From Betaproteobacteria bacterium (GTDB taxonomy: Bacteria > Pseudomonadota > Gammaproteobacteria > Burkholderiales > SG8-41), in contig JAKFYK010000026.1 in assembly GCA_021730905.1 (NCBI GenBank), positions 1 to 52,374 on the forward strand: a stretch of 52,374 nucleotides of DNA, written 5' to 3'. Shown here piece after piece: positions 19,326 to 28,616 of this stretch. Both the position numbers and the translations under genes were made by a program. The first letter of the stretch is position 1; each line of letters starts with the position of its first letter. The notes under the pieces are model-generated. The model did not search any database, was not told the DNA's origin, and was given only the letters and a program-made list of their open reading frames with translations.

Positions 19326-20024
19326 TCAGTTATCTCGTAATTCTTGGGGTAACGGATCGATCAGAGTCGGATCATCATCACTCGGGCGCTTTTCGTTACG
19401 CACTAGTTGAGCCGATATCAAATCCTCGGGCGGCGACGTTAGCAGCGATTCCAGTGCTGGCACAGCTTCGATTTTCCTATCGAGCCAGAAAGCCTCGTCC
19501 TCCGGCTTGATAATGACCGGCATTCGGTCATGGACGTGGCTCATGGTCTTGTTGACCTTACCCACTACGATTGTGCAAGACTCGACTACATCATCGCCGC
19601 GATGCCAGCGATCCCAAAGCCCGGCAAAGCGCACCACTTCCCGGTCTGGGCGATACAGGAACCATTTCATTTTTCCGCTTGGTATCATCTGCCATTCAAA
19701 CCACCCAAGTGCGGGAATGATGCAACGACGCTTGCGAAACGGCACGCGGTAGCTCGCTGCGCTCGCCACTGTGTCCGTGCGCGCATTGAACGTGGTGAAT
19801 TTGATGCGTGGTTCTTTCGACCAATACGGCAACAACCACCATTGCAACATCGATAGTTCCAGATTTCCATCGGCATCATTGCGGATAACGGGGACATACG
19901 CTGCGGGGTTCCCTTGCTGCGGCGTTACGTTGTAGCGCTCTCGAAATGGGGTATTGTTGCTCCCGCCGATGTACCAAGTACGCTCGATTGCGGCTTGATC
20001 GGGGGATACATAGCGGCCACACAT
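19326..20024 (-). CDS. SOS response-associated peptidase family protein (SRAP/HMCES/YedK)
   Basis: 232 residues starting MCGRYV. After Met removal Cys2 forms a thiazolidine crosslink with abasic sites in single-stranded DNA, shielding them. The other conserved residues are visible: NARTDTV (Asn), ALGWFEW (Glu) and MSHVHDRMPVII (His). Length matches the family. The gene is followed by a possible small membrane gene, and no SOS box was identified. Confidence 0.94.
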   Translation of the reverse strand: MCGRYVSPDQAAIERTWYIGGSNNTPFRERYNVTPQQGNPAAYVPVIRNDADGNLELSMLQWWLLPYWSKEPRIKFTTFNARTDTVASAASYRVPFRKRRCIIPALGWFEWQMIPSGKMKWFLYRPDREVVRFAGLWDRWHRGDDVVESCTIVVGKVNKTMSHVHDRMPVIIKPEDEAFWLDRKIEAVPALESLLTSPPEDLISAQLVRNEKRPSDDDPTLIDPLPQELRDN

Positions 20025-20078
20025 GGGATTCTTCTAGCGGGTCGGCCAACCAACTGCAGCAATGTTATTGAATGGTGA

Positions 20079-20099
20079 GGAATGAATCCAATTCATTCC
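20079..20099 (-). terminator. Stem-loop just downstream of guaA
   Basis: A perfect nine-base stem (GGAATGAAT/ATTCATTCC) with a three-base loop lies four bases past the guaA stop. There is no clear T-run after it on the minus strand, so it may be an imperfect terminator or a 3'-end stabiliser. Confidence 0.4.
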
Positions 20100-20102
20100 C
20101 AC

Positions 20103-21665
20103 TCACTCCCACTCAATAGTAGCGGGCGGTTTACTGGAGATGTCATACACTACGCGGTTGATACCGCGCACTTCGTTGATGATGCGGTTAGACACTTTCG
20201 CAAGCAGGCTGTGCGGCAGATCGGCAACGTGAGCGGTCATGAAATCGGTGGTCTGCACGGCGCGCAGCGACACCACGTGTTCGTAAGTACGACCGTCGCC
20301 CATGACACCAACCGATTTTACGGGGATGAACACCGCGAACGCTTGCGCAGTCTTGTCGTACCATCCGGCGGCGCGCAACTCATCGATAAAGATCGCATCG
20401 GCGCGGCGCAACAGGTCGGCGAACTCGGCTTTGACTTCTCCAAGAATGCGCACACCCAGCCCCGGGCCCGGAAACGGGTGACGAAACACCATGTCGCGCG
20501 GCAGGCCCAGCGCCAGGCCCAAATCGCGCACTTCGTCCTTGAACAGTTCGCGCAGCGGCTCCAGCAGTTTCAGGTGCAGCGTATCAGGCAGGCCGCCGAC
20601 ATTGTGGTGCGATTTGATGGTGTGCGCTTTTTTGGTTTTGGCGCCGGCGGATTCGATCACGTCAGGGTAGATCGTACCCTGCGCCAGCCATTTAGCCTTC
20701 GGCAGCTTCGCCGATTCGCGCTGGAACACTTCGACAAACTCGCGGCCAATGATCTTGCGCTTTTCTTCTGGATCGGTGACACCCTTGAGATGCCCCAGAA
20801 ACTGTACGCGCGCATCGACGTGAATCACTTTGACGCCGAGGTTTTTTCCAAATGTCTCCATCACTTGCGCGGCTTCGTTGAGTCGCAACAGGCCGTTATC
20901 GACGAAAACGCAGGTCAGTTGATTGCCAATGGCCTTGTGGATTAGCGCCGCTGCCACCGAAGAATCGACGCCGCCCGACAGGCCAAGAATCACTTCTTCT
21001 CGACCCACATCGGTGCGTATTTTGGCAACCGCTTCATTGATGTAATCGGGCATGTTCCAGTCGCCCGACAGCCCACAAATGCCCAGCACGAATCGTTCGA
21101 GTATCGCCTTGCCCTGCGAGGTATGCGTGACTTCCGGATGAAACTGCACGGCGTAAAATTTACGCGCCTCATCCGCCATCGCCGCGACAGGACATGCGGC
21201 ATTGCTGGCGATCACCTTGAAGCCATCGGGCATCACGTCCACTTTGTCACCGTGGCTCATCCATACGTCGAGCAGGCCGTGACCTTCTGCGTTGCTGCGA
21301 TCCTGTATGTCCTTGAACAAGGCCGAATGCCTGCGCGCGCGGACTTCGGCGTAGCCGAATTCACGCACCTTGCCCGGGGTAACTTTGCCGCCGAGTTGCT
21401 CCGCCATCGTGTGCATGCCGTAGCAGATGCCCAGCACCGGCACACCCAGTTTCCACACTATATCCGGCGCACGCGGTGTGTCGCCCTCCCACACCGAATT
21501 CGGTCCGCCCGAAAGTATCACCCCGCTGGGGTTAAATTCACGAACGAATTGCTCAGAAATATCAAAAGGATGCAATTCACAATAGACCTTCGCATCGCGC
21601 ACGCGACGTGCGATTAGTTGCGAATATTGAGCTCCGAAATCGAGGATGAGGATTTTTTGATGCAT
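20103..21665 (-). CDS. guaA: GMP synthase (glutamine-hydrolysing)
   Basis: 520 residues that aminate XMP to GMP. The N-terminal class I glutamine amidotransferase domain has [17 protein letters not shown], the nucleophile elbow [15 protein letters not shown], and [10 protein letters not shown]. The ATP-pyrophosphatase domain has [19 protein letters not shown], and the dimerisation domain has [16 protein letters not shown] with the C-terminal PPATIEWE. It lies downstream of guaB with 93 bases between, the usual purine operon. A long inverted repeat occupies that gap. Confidence 0.98.
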   Translation of the reverse strand: MHQKILILDFGAQYSQLIARRVRDAKVYCELHPFDISEQFVREFNPSGVILSGGPNSVWEGDTPRAPDIVWKLGVPVLGICYGMHTMAEQLGGKVTPGKVREFGYAEVRARRHSALFKDIQDRSNAEGHGLLDVWMSHGDKVDVMPDGFKVIASNAACPVAAMADEARKFYAVQFHPEVTHTSQGKAILERFVLGICGLSGDWNMPDYINEAVAKIRTDVGREEVILGLSGGVDSSVAAALIHKAIGNQLTCVFVDNGLLRLNEAAQVMETFGKNLGVKVIHVDARVQFLGHLKGVTDPEEKRKIIGREFVEVFQRESAKLPKAKWLAQGTIYPDVIESAGAKTKKAHTIKSHHNVGGLPDTLHLKLLEPLRELFKDEVRDLGLALGLPRDMVFRHPFPGPGLGVRILGEVKAEFADLLRRADAIFIDELRAAGWYDKTAQAFAVFIPVKSVGVMGDGRTYEHVVSLRAVQTTDFMTAHVADLPHSLLAKVSNRIINEVRGINRVVYDISSKPPATIEWE

Positions 21666-21686
21666 GGTTTTAAACCCTGAGAATGA

Positions 21687-21746
21687 GTGAAGGAGTGAAG
21701 GCGGTACGTCAAACCCTAAAGCGGCGTACCCCGTTCACTCCTTCAC
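21687..21746. repeat. Long imperfect inverted repeat between guaB and guaA
   Basis: Arms of 22 bases at 21687-21708 and 21725-21746 pair with only two mismatches, around a 16-base loop. Each arm contains repeated TGAAG/CTTCA units, and the right flank continues with further CTTCACGT copies. The transcript would form a strong hairpin without a T-run, so attenuation, RNA processing or a mobile repeat remnant are all possible. Confidence 0.75.
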
Positions 21747-21758
21747 GTCTTCACGTCT

Positions 21759-23225
21759 TCACTCAACTCTATAGTTAGGCGCTTCCTTGGTGATCTGCAC
21801 GTCATGCACATGCGATTCACGTATGCCCGCCGAGGTGATTTCAACGAATTCCGCTTTGCGCCGCATTTCTTCAATGGTTGCACAACCCACGTAGCCCATA
21901 CTCGCACGCAACCCGCCCATCAATTGATGGATCAACGGCACCACGCCACCCTTGTATGGGACTCGACCTTCGACGCCTTCGGGTACCAGTTTTTCAGTAT
22001 CGAGTTCGTCGATGTCCTGAAAATAACGATCCGCCGATCCCTGCTGCATCGCACCCAGCGAACCCATGCCGCGATAGGCCTTGTAAGAACGGCCCTGAAA
22101 CAGTTCTATCTCGCCGGGTGATTCTTCGGTGCCGCCGAACAATCCGCCGATCATCACTGTGTAACCGCCCGCAGCAATGGCTTTGGCGATGTCGCCCGAA
22201 TAGCGTATGCCGCCATCGGCAATCAACGGAATATCCGTCTTTGCCAGTGCTTTGGCCACGTTGTCGATTGCAGAAATCTGCGGCACACCCACGCCGGCAA
22301 CAATGCGCGTAGTGCAGATGGACCCCGGTCCGATGCCCACTTTGACGCCATCAGCGCCGTTGTCAGCCAGTGCTTTCGCCGCTGCCACGGTGGCAATGTT
22401 GCCGCCGATCACCTGCGTACGCGGGTAGGTGCGCTTGACCCATTTCACTCGCTTCAGCACGCCCGACGAATGCCCGTGCGCCGTATCCACCACGATCACA
22501 TCCACGCCCGCGTCAATCAGCGATTCGACACGCTCCTCCGTGCCCTCGCCCACGCCCACCGCTGCGCCCACGCGCAAACGGCCAAGCTTGTCCTTGCACG
22601 CGTCGGGATGTTCCGATGATTTCAGTATGTCTTTCACCGTTACCAGCCCGCGCAGTTCAAAATTCTTGCCAACCACCAGCACGCGCTCGAGGCGATGCTT
22701 GTGCATCAGCGCCTTCGCCTCTTCACGGCTGGCGCCTTCGCGCACGATCACCAGCTTTTCGCGCGGTGTCATGATGTTTTTCACCGGCTGATCGAGATTG
22801 GTCTCGAAGCGCAAATCGCGGTTGGTGACTATGCCTACCACCCGGCCATTGGCACTGACCACCGGCAGCCCCGAAATTTTATGCTGGCGCGTAAGCTGCA
22901 ACACGTCACGCACCGTCATCACCGGGGTAATGGTGATTGGATCTTTGACAATGCCGCTTTCAAAACGCTTTACCTTGGTCACTTCCGCGGCCTGCGCAGT
23001 CGGTGACATGTTTTTATGGATAATGCCGATGCCCCCCTCTTGCGCGATGGCAATGGCCAGCCGCGATTCGGTGACGGTATCCATCGCGGCAGATACAATC
23101 GGAATATTCAGTGAAATGTTGCGCGTCAGGCGCGTCTTGAGACTGACTTCGCGGGGCAGGACAGCAGAGTGGGCGGGAACCAGCAGAACGTCGTCGAAGG
23201 TTAGGGCTTTCTGGATCACACGCAT
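21759..23225 (-). CDS. guaB: Inosine-5'-monophosphate dehydrogenase
   Basis: 488 residues that oxidise IMP to XMP, the rate-limiting step of GMP synthesis. The start [20 protein letters not shown] is typical. A CBS pair occupies about residues 95-205 ([13 protein letters not shown] to [10 protein letters not shown]). The catalytic loop [20 protein letters not shown] contains the active Cys, and GGIRYSGD and GMGSLGAMQ follow. First gene of the guaB-guaA unit. Upstream, 151 bases separate it from a divergent DUF4124 gene. Confidence 0.98.
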   Translation of the reverse strand: MRVIQKALTFDDVLLVPAHSAVLPREVSLKTRLTRNISLNIPIVSAAMDTVTESRLAIAIAQEGGIGIIHKNMSPTAQAAEVTKVKRFESGIVKDPITITPVMTVRDVLQLTRQHKISGLPVVSANGRVVGIVTNRDLRFETNLDQPVKNIMTPREKLVIVREGASREEAKALMHKHRLERVLVVGKNFELRGLVTVKDILKSSEHPDACKDKLGRLRVGAAVGVGEGTEERVESLIDAGVDVIVVDTAHGHSSGVLKRVKWVKRTYPRTQVIGGNIATVAAAKALADNGADGVKVGIGPGSICTTRIVAGVGVPQISAIDNVAKALAKTDIPLIADGGIRYSGDIAKAIAAGGYTVMIGGLFGGTEESPGEIELFQGRSYKAYRGMGSLGAMQQGSADRYFQDIDELDTEKLVPEGVEGRVPYKGGVVPLIHQLMGGLRASMGYVGCATIEEMRRKAEFVEITSAGIRESHVHDVQITKEAPNYRVE

Positions 23226-23364
23226 GTCTTTTGATCCTTCGCAAAGTCAGCATTATACGGAAGCGCCGGTAAACCGTAAACGCATTTGTGCGTTAATCGA
23301 TTGACTCCATTGAATAAATTGGATATTTTCCAGTCCAGTGGCCGGCTCACCGGTCGTCGCGAAC

Positions 23365-23374
23365 AGGGAGGTGG
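23365..23374 (+). promoter_or_regulatory. Strong ribosome-binding site deciding the start of the DUF4124 gene
   Basis: The AGGGAGGTG stretch just ahead of the ATG at 23377 favours that start over the in-frame codon at 23338. Confidence 0.6.
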
Positions 23375-23376
23375 AT

Positions 23377-23859
23377 ATGAGAACCGCAATCGGAACCATC
23401 GCAATACTGATGGTGGTTTGCAGCGTGGCCGCACAAGCGCAAATATTGAAGTGCGTCGGCAGAGATGGAAAGATTGAATTTGCGACGTCCTGCCCGGCCG
23501 GTACCAAGCAGCAGGACACCGGCGTCAGCAACAAGCCGGTTGCAACGCCCCCTGCCGCCAAAGGTGGCGAAACCAAAAGCACCGCGCCGCAATCGCTGGC
23601 GGATCGCGATGCGGAATTCCGCAAGCGGCAAGCCGACCAAAAGGATGCCGCGGCCAAATCCGATCAAAAGGCCAGCGAATCGACGGAACGACAACGCGCA
23701 TGCGATTCCGCGAAGGGCAATTTGCAGGCGCTCAAAGACCGTCAGCGCATGTATCGCATGGATCCCAAGACCGGCGAGCGCGTTGTCTATGAAGAAATGG
23801 ACTACGTACGCGAACTTCCCGTCGTGGAACGCCAGGTGTCGGAAAACTGCAAGGCCTGA
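23377..23859 (+). CDS. DUF4124-like secreted protein
   Basis: 160 residues: a signal peptide (MRTAIGTIAILMVVCSVAAQ) then QILKCVGRDGKIEFATSCPAG, the small DUF4124-type module with two Cys that is abundant in beta- and gammaproteobacteria. A long charged region follows (LADRDAEFRKRQADQKDAAAK, about 80-115), likely helical or coiled coil. Two more Cys lie near the C-terminus (RQRACDS, SENCKA). Function is unknown. The start is fixed by the ribosome site and the signal peptide. Divergent from guaB. Confidence 0.8.
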   Translation: MRTAIGTIAILMVVCSVAAQAQILKCVGRDGKIEFATSCPAGTKQQDTGVSNKPVATPPAAKGGETKSTAPQSLADRDAEFRKRQADQKDAAAKSDQKASESTERQRACDSAKGNLQALKDRQRMYRMDPKTGERVVYEEMDYVRELPVVERQVSENCKA

Positions 23860-23880
23860 TTACCTGTCGCCGCCAGTCCT

Positions 23881-24171
23881 CTATCGTCTCTTGCCGCGCT
23901 GCCGCCTTGCCTCCTTCGGATCTACTGTAAGCGGGCGGTAAATCTCGATGCGATCGCCGGCGCGCAAGCGCGCATCCAAAGCAACGATCTTCCCAAACAC
24001 GCCTACTTTCAACTGTGTAAGATCGATAGCGGGATAGCGCTGCAGTATTCCGGAGTCACGGATTGCCTGTTGCACCGTGGCATCGACACCGACACGCACC
24101 ATCAGCAGTGTTTGCTCTGTCGCCAGCGCGTACACCACTTCCACGTCAATGCCGGGAGGCATCGGGGCCAT
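23881..24171 (-). CDS. rnfH: RnfH family ubiquitin-fold protein
   Basis: 96 residues of the RnfH (UPF0125, beta-grasp) family: [20 protein letters not shown] at the start and LKVGVFGKIVALDARLRAGD then RIEIYRPL at the end, plus a basic tail RRQRGKRR. In E. coli it is encoded with ratA; its role is unclear. It overlaps the 3' end of ratA by 26 bases, which supports coupled translation. Confidence 0.9.
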   Translation of the reverse strand: MAPMPPGIDVEVVYALATEQTLLMVRVGVDATVQQAIRDSGILQRYPAIDLTQLKVGVFGKIVALDARLRAGDRIEIYRPLTVDPKEARRQRGKRR

Positions 24172-24595
24172 AAACCTTGTCTGCGCGTTTCACGAAAGCC
24201 TCGACCATGGTATCCGCGATATGATTGAATACCGGCCCCACCACTGCGGCCAGCACGCGGCTGGAAAACTCATAGGCCAGGCTGAATTCGATCTTGCACC
24301 CCTTGCCCGCAAGATCACCAAAATACCATTGCCCATCCAGCGCCCGAAACGGCCCATCTACCAGCTTCATGGTCATCTCGTGCGGCGCGCGCTTGCGGTT
24401 CTCGGTAGAAAAACCCTGCCGCACGCCGCGATAGCCGATGTGCAACGCAGCCCGCGTCAGGGATTCGTCGCGCAGCAACACCTCGCTGGCAGTGCACCAT
24501 GGTAAAAATTCAGGATAGCGCTCGACACCATCCACCAGCGCGAACATCTGCGCCGGCGTATAGGGCACGATCACGGTCTTCTTCACTTCAGGCAT
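24146..24595 (-). CDS. ratA: RatA/Coq10-like START-domain protein
   Basis: 149 residues of the polyketide cyclase/START (SRPBCC) fold: [36 protein letters not shown], and a C-terminal amphipathic helix ([14 protein letters not shown]). E. coli RatA was described as inhibiting 70S assembly, while mitochondrial Coq10 binds ubiquinone; which function applies here is unknown. The ATG at 24593-24595 is chosen; a longer frame would overlap smpB. Gene order smpB/ratA-rnfH, divergent across 37 bases, is conserved. Confidence 0.92.
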   Translation of the reverse strand: MPEVKKTVIVPYTPAQMFALVDGVERYPEFLPWCTASEVLLRDESLTRAALHIGYRGVRQGFSTENRKRAPHEMTMKLVDGPFRALDGQWYFGDLAGKGCKIEFSLAYEFSSRVLAAVVGPVFNHIADTMVEAFVKRADKVYGPDASRH

Positions 24596-24632
24596 GGACA
24601 GTCCGCACACGCTGGTACAATGGGCGCAGCAT

Positions 24633-25076
24633 ATGAGTATCGTCGAAAACAAAAAAGCCTTCCATGACTATTTTGTCGAGCAGCGCTTCGAGGCCGGGAT
24701 CGTGCTCGAAGGCTGGGAGGTGAAAGCCATACGCGCGGGCCGCGCGCAGTTGAAAGAAGCTTACGTTATCGTGCAGGGCGATGCATTGCATCTGATCGGC
24801 GCGCATATCAGCCCGCTGCCCACAGCATCGACGCACGTGCATCCAGACCCTACGCGCACGCGCAAACTACTACTGCACGCCGAAGAAATTAAAAGACTCA
24901 TCGGCAGCGTCGAGCGCGCGGGCTACACGCTGATACCGATTAACCTGCACTACGCGCGTGGGCGGGTGAAACTTGAAATCGGCCTGGCCAAAGGCAAGAA
25001 ACAACACGACAAACGCCAGGATGAAAAAGAGAAGGACTGGAAACGCGAACAGCAGCGCCTGATGCGCACCAAATAG
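24633..25076 (+). CDS. smpB: SsrA-binding protein SmpB
   Basis: 147 residues of the tmRNA-binding factor for trans-translation. Motifs are [40 protein letters not shown] and the C-terminal lysine-rich tail ([20 protein letters not shown]) that enters the decoding centre. Start at ATG 24633. No ssrA gene is seen nearby in the window. Confidence 0.97.
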   Translation: MSIVENKKAFHDYFVEQRFEAGIVLEGWEVKAIRAGRAQLKEAYVIVQGDALHLIGAHISPLPTASTHVHPDPTRTRKLLLHAEEIKRLIGSVERAGYTLIPINLHYARGRVKLEIGLAKGKKQHDKRQDEKEKDWKREQQRLMRTK

Positions 25077-25108
25077 TATGTAAATTCAAGCATCAACACC
25101 TGTTTTCG

Positions 25109-26089
25109 CTACTCAACCTTCACATTCGCATCGCGAATAATTTTCTGCCAGCGCTCGGCGTCCGCGCGCACGAATGCCGCAAACTCAATGCGTGATACGC
25201 TGCCCGCCGGCTCTATGCCCACGGCGTGCTGACGCTCGCGCAGCGTTGGCGCTTTGAGCGCCTTGTTCAATTCAACGAACAGTTTCTCCGCCACGGCTGC
25301 CGGTGTTTTGGCCGGGACAAACACGCCGTTCCAGTTGCTCACCGCGAAACCGGGCAGGCTTTCACCCACCGTCGGCAAATCTGCGAGCAGCGGCTGGCGC
25401 TGCGGCGTGGTCACCGCCAGCGCGCGCAGGCGCCCGCCTTTGACATGCGGCACCGCCACCGCATAGGTTGAAAACATCACCTGAATGTCGCCGGATACCA
25501 GATCGACCAGCGCGGGGCCGCCGCCCTTGTACGGCACGTGGATCATTTGCAATCCCGACAACCGCTGAAAAAACTCACCCGACAAATGGTCGGGCTGCCC
25601 GGTGCCGGAACTGCCATAGCGCACGTTGCCTGCGCGCTTTTTCGCCCACTCGACAAACTCCTTGACGTTGCGAACGCCGCTCGACGGATTGACCACCATC
25701 ACGTTGATCGCTTCCGCCACGCGGCTCACCGCGTGAAAATCCTTTTCCGCGTCGTACGGCAGATTCTTTATCAACGCTGGGCTGATCGCCAGTGGCCCTG
25801 CCGTCGATACGAATAGCGTGTAGCCGTCGGCCTCGGACTTGGCCAGCAAATCCGCCGCGATGCGCCCGCCCGCGCCTGGGCGATTGTCGATGACCACCGG
25901 CTGGCCCATCTGCGCCGTAAGCCGCTCACCCAGCGTGCGCCCGATGGTGTCAGCCACGCCGCCAGCCGGAAACGGAATCAAAACGCGAATGGGCCGCACG
26001 GGATATTTAATGTCCGCGGCAAAACCGGCAGTGGCCGGCATCACCAGTGCTGCCAGCAAAACTGCATGGAACAAACCAATCATCCTCAT
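25109..26089 (-). CDS. Bug/TctC family tripartite tricarboxylate transporter-type binding protein (1)
   Basis: 326 residues with a signal peptide (MRMIGLFHAVLLAALVMPAT, cleaved near GFAAD). Bug-family hallmarks are YPVRPIRVLIPFPAGGVADT, VVIDNRPGAGGRIAADLLAK, PYDAEKDFHAVSRV, GSSGTGQPDHL and IHVPYKGGGPALVDLVSGDIQVMF. These periplasmic proteins capture carboxylates or other small organic acids. No TctA/TctB genes accompany it. It follows the LVIVD gene on the same strand, with a dispersed repeat in the short gap. Confidence 0.93.
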   Translation of the reverse strand: MRMIGLFHAVLLAALVMPATAGFAADIKYPVRPIRVLIPFPAGGVADTIGRTLGERLTAQMGQPVVIDNRPGAGGRIAADLLAKSEADGYTLFVSTAGPLAISPALIKNLPYDAEKDFHAVSRVAEAINVMVVNPSSGVRNVKEFVEWAKKRAGNVRYGSSGTGQPDHLSGEFFQRLSGLQMIHVPYKGGGPALVDLVSGDIQVMFSTYAVAVPHVKGGRLRALAVTTPQRQPLLADLPTVGESLPGFAVSNWNGVFVPAKTPAAVAEKLFVELNKALKAPTLRERQHAVGIEPAGSVSRIEFAAFVRADAERWQKIIRDANVKVE

Positions 26090-26097
26090 GGATATTT

Positions 26098-26130
26098 ATG
26101 TAACTATTTGTTTTTATTACATTTTATTGA
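26098..26130 (-). repeat. Dispersed AT-rich repeat, copy 5 (LVIVD gene end/Bug leader)
   Basis: Contains a 21-base sequence (26098-26118) identical to that at 32358-32378. It overlaps the TAA stop of the LVIVD gene at 26117-26119 and lies just before the Bug start at 26089. Confidence 0.85.
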
Positions 26131-27340
26131 ATCGCAACACATAGATACCATGATTCTTGTCGGACACAAAAATATTGCCGCGCGCATCGGCAATCACATC
26201 CTCGGATTGTGTCACCAAACCGGTTTTCGGCAACGGCCCCAATCGCTTTTGCGGATCCGGCGGCAGAAAGTAGCCGACCTCCTTGGGCAGCCGTTCGTCC
26301 GAAATATCGTAGGCGCGCAATCCCGCATTAAAGTAAGTCAGGAACACGATGTTTTCATTCTGGTACAGCACATCCTGAAATTGCGGTTGATGCTGATTGT
26401 GCGGGCCGAATCTTCCCGGCCGTGCACAGAAATTTTTGAATGGCGAGCCTTGCGGCGGTGTCGGCAACGGAAACAGCGAAATCAGCCGCGGCCGGGTTTC
26501 CACGCTCACGTCGACGATACCTGCGAAACCGAGCGGCTCGTCGCAGCGCTCGACTATCGCCTCGGAATTGACGACCACCAGCGGCCGTTTCTGCAACGGT
26601 ATCGCCGTATGCACCGCGATGCGTGAAGCAAACGGCGGCGAAAACGGCAGATCGCCAATCAGCTTCGGTGCCTTGTAATCCTTGATATCCAGTATCACAA
26701 AACCACCACCGCCATATGGCAAATACGCGCGATCGCCCACGACGTACGCGCCGCCGTGCAGCAGCGTATTTTCGGGCGCACCGCTTTCACCGCCCGCGGT
26801 CCATTGCCCTTTGCGCCACCAGCGCGAAATCTCCTTCGGGTTGGCCGGATCGGAAATATCGACGATCTGATAAATATGGCCATCGTAACCGTCGGGCAGC
26901 GCCGTGGTATGCACAGTGTTGCCGCCAGCGTAATAATTTCGATGCGTGCCTTTGCCGCCAGTTTTGTATTGGCCGAGTTGCTTGGGATTTTCCGCATCCG
27001 CCAGATCCCAAATGGAGAACCCTTCGCCGTACGGCCCGTTGACATCACCGCCCCAGCCCGGCGGAATACGCTCCATCGATGTAATCATCTTGCCGTCAGC
27101 AATCTGCACTTGCAGTGTCCACGTATTCGGCGGACCTTCGATATAGCGCACGAAACGCGGATTGCGCGGATCAGTAATCTCGACCACCGACCAGCCGCTG
27201 CACCAGAAATGCGCGGTGTACAGATACCAGCGCTCGCCCGACTTGTGGATGGCCATCTTGAAACCCGGACGGTCTTCCAGCCCGATATATCCGATGGCCT
27301 CAAATCCTTCGCTGTACACTTTGCCCGGTGGAAACGACAT
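26117..27340 (-). CDS. LVIVD repeat-containing beta-propeller protein
   Basis: 407 residues. Repeated blades of the LVIVD type are visible: WSVVEITDPRNPRFVRYIEG, FSIWDLADAENPKQLGQY, YQIVDISDPANPKEISRWW, FVILDIKDYKAPKLIGDL, GIVDVSVETRPRLISLF and LRAYDISDERLPKEVGYFLP. No signal peptide is seen from MSFPPGKVYSEGFEAIGY, so it may be cytoplasmic. The role is unknown; the linked Bug gene suggests involvement in uptake or breakdown of an organic compound. Start is ATG 27338-27340; the upstream extension looks non-coding. Confidence 0.82.
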   Translation of the reverse strand: MSFPPGKVYSEGFEAIGYIGLEDRPGFKMAIHKSGERWYLYTAHFWCSGWSVVEITDPRNPRFVRYIEGPPNTWTLQVQIADGKMITSMERIPPGWGGDVNGPYGEGFSIWDLADAENPKQLGQYKTGGKGTHRNYYAGGNTVHTTALPDGYDGHIYQIVDISDPANPKEISRWWRKGQWTAGGESGAPENTLLHGGAYVVGDRAYLPYGGGGFVILDIKDYKAPKLIGDLPFSPPFASRIAVHTAIPLQKRPLVVVNSEAIVERCDEPLGFAGIVDVSVETRPRLISLFPLPTPPQGSPFKNFCARPGRFGPHNQHQPQFQDVLYQNENIVFLTYFNAGLRAYDISDERLPKEVGYFLPPDPQKRLGPLPKTGLVTQSEDVIADARGNIFVSDKNHGIYVLRFNKM

Positions 27341-27497
27341 GCGCTTGCCTCGATGTAAATGGGTCTGGTGGATTATACTGAGTACATGCAAAAACAAGAT
27401 CGACCGCAATTACCGATATTCGGTTGAATTGGCATGATACTTAATCTAGAATGATTCCATTCAAGCTCGTTAAACAAACAGTTGCGAGGAAGACATC

Positions 27498-27806
27498 ATG
27501 GCCGATGCGAAAAACCAGGTAGACGACGCCGCCGAGGCTTTTTTCCGCAAGCTGCCGGAGGCGGATTATCCCAAGGCGCTGATTGAAGGGTATCCCCGCA
27601 TCGCGAACCATATCTTTTCACTGCGCAATAACAAGGAAGCACTGCGAGTACATTTTGAATCGCTGCTTACCGATGATCGCGGCGGCCGTCAGGGCTTTCC
27701 CTTCCCGGTGATAGTGAATATTCAGGCCCTGTATGATGCGATGGTTGGCATCTCCGACGGGTTTATCGATACTGGCCGTCTATTTACCGGGCGTCCCAAA
27801 CGATAG
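27498..27806 (+). CDS. Conserved-looking hypothetical protein, 102 aa
   Basis: A soluble acidic N-terminus (MADAKNQVDDAAEAFFRKLP) followed by mixed helices, LRVHFESLLTDDRGGRQGFP and IVNIQALYDAMVGISDGFID. No family recognised, although the composition and codon use look genuine. GCGAGGAAG ends about six bases before the ATG as a ribosome site. It stands alone between divergent and convergent genes; 220 bases without a recognisable gene follow. Confidence 0.7.
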   Translation: MADAKNQVDDAAEAFFRKLPEADYPKALIEGYPRIANHIFSLRNNKEALRVHFESLLTDDRGGRQGFPFPVIVNIQALYDAMVGISDGFIDTGRLFTGRPKR

Positions 27807-28025
27807 CGGCAACGCACGCGCGGGCGCCTCCCCGGAAGCAACTGTTCCGCATTGATGTTCGCTACGCGGGATAGCGCCGCTATCATCTCCAGGCCCTTTT
27901 CCAGAAATTTCCCGAAGTCTTTCGGCATGCCGCCCGGCGTTACGCGGTTGCCGTTTTTAAAAAATTCATGCGTCTTCGGCGCCTGCACGGCCATGCCGGC
28001 TGCAAAAAACCGCGCACTTAAAGGC

Positions 28026-28460
28026 TTACTTCTTCGCGAGTATGTCCTGCAATCCGCGCATCGCCATCCAGTATCCGAAAATGCCGAAGCCGGTGATGAC
28101 GCCGCGCACCACCTTTGCCACCTCGGATTGACCGCCACGCCGCGCCGGATTCGAGATGTGCAGTTCAATCGACGGGAATTTGACCTGCGAGAGCGCTGCG
28201 TTCAATGCACGATACCCCGAGCTGTAACCCGCCGGGTTGATGATGCACGCATCCACGCCGGACTCATGCGCAGCATAAAGTTTGTTGATCACTTCGCCTT
28301 CGATATTCGAATGAAAAATATCCACGTCGAAGCCGAGTTCGACGGCGTATTTGCGGATGTGTTCATCGTACTCCGGCAACAGCATCGGGCCGAAAATATC
28401 CAGCTGCATCTTGCCGCGCATGTTCATGCCTGCGCCGTGTATCACTAGTAGTTTGGGCAC
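28026..28460 (-). CDS. Type II 3-dehydroquinate dehydratase-like protein with altered active site
   Basis: 144 residues with the AroQ flavodoxin-like fold: FHSNIEGEVINKLYAA, ACIINPAGYS, ELHISNPARRGG and GVITGFGIFGYWMAM align with the dehydroquinase pattern. The canonical NGPNLNLLGxRxPxxYG segment is here HGAGMNMRGKMQLDIFG: the flexible-loop Arg is missing and the catalytic Tyr position reads Phe23. The His of the ELHISN motif (His101) remains. It therefore probably does not catalyse the standard shikimate step, or does so poorly. It is divergent from an HpcH-type aldolase, hinting at a catabolic role. A separate aroQ is expected elsewhere. Confidence 0.72.
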   Translation of the reverse strand: MPKLLVIHGAGMNMRGKMQLDIFGPMLLPEYDEHIRKYAVELGFDVDIFHSNIEGEVINKLYAAHESGVDACIINPAGYSSGYRALNAALSQVKFPSIELHISNPARRGGQSEVAKVVRGVITGFGIFGYWMAMRGLQDILAKK

Positions 28461-28616
28461 TTAGGGTTCTCCTTTGGTAAAAACCAGCGGGGCGCCGGTA
28501 ATAACGCTTGCCGCGACAACACCGGCTTAACCCCGTTATGATACGGCGAAACGTACAGCCGGCCTAGATCATGATCGGCAATCGTTAGATTTTCAACCTC
28601 AAGGGCACAGACCATC

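Noticed and set aside
27852..28448. 198-residue plus-strand frame
   Set aside because: Antisense to the dehydroquinase-like gene, which has the family pattern.
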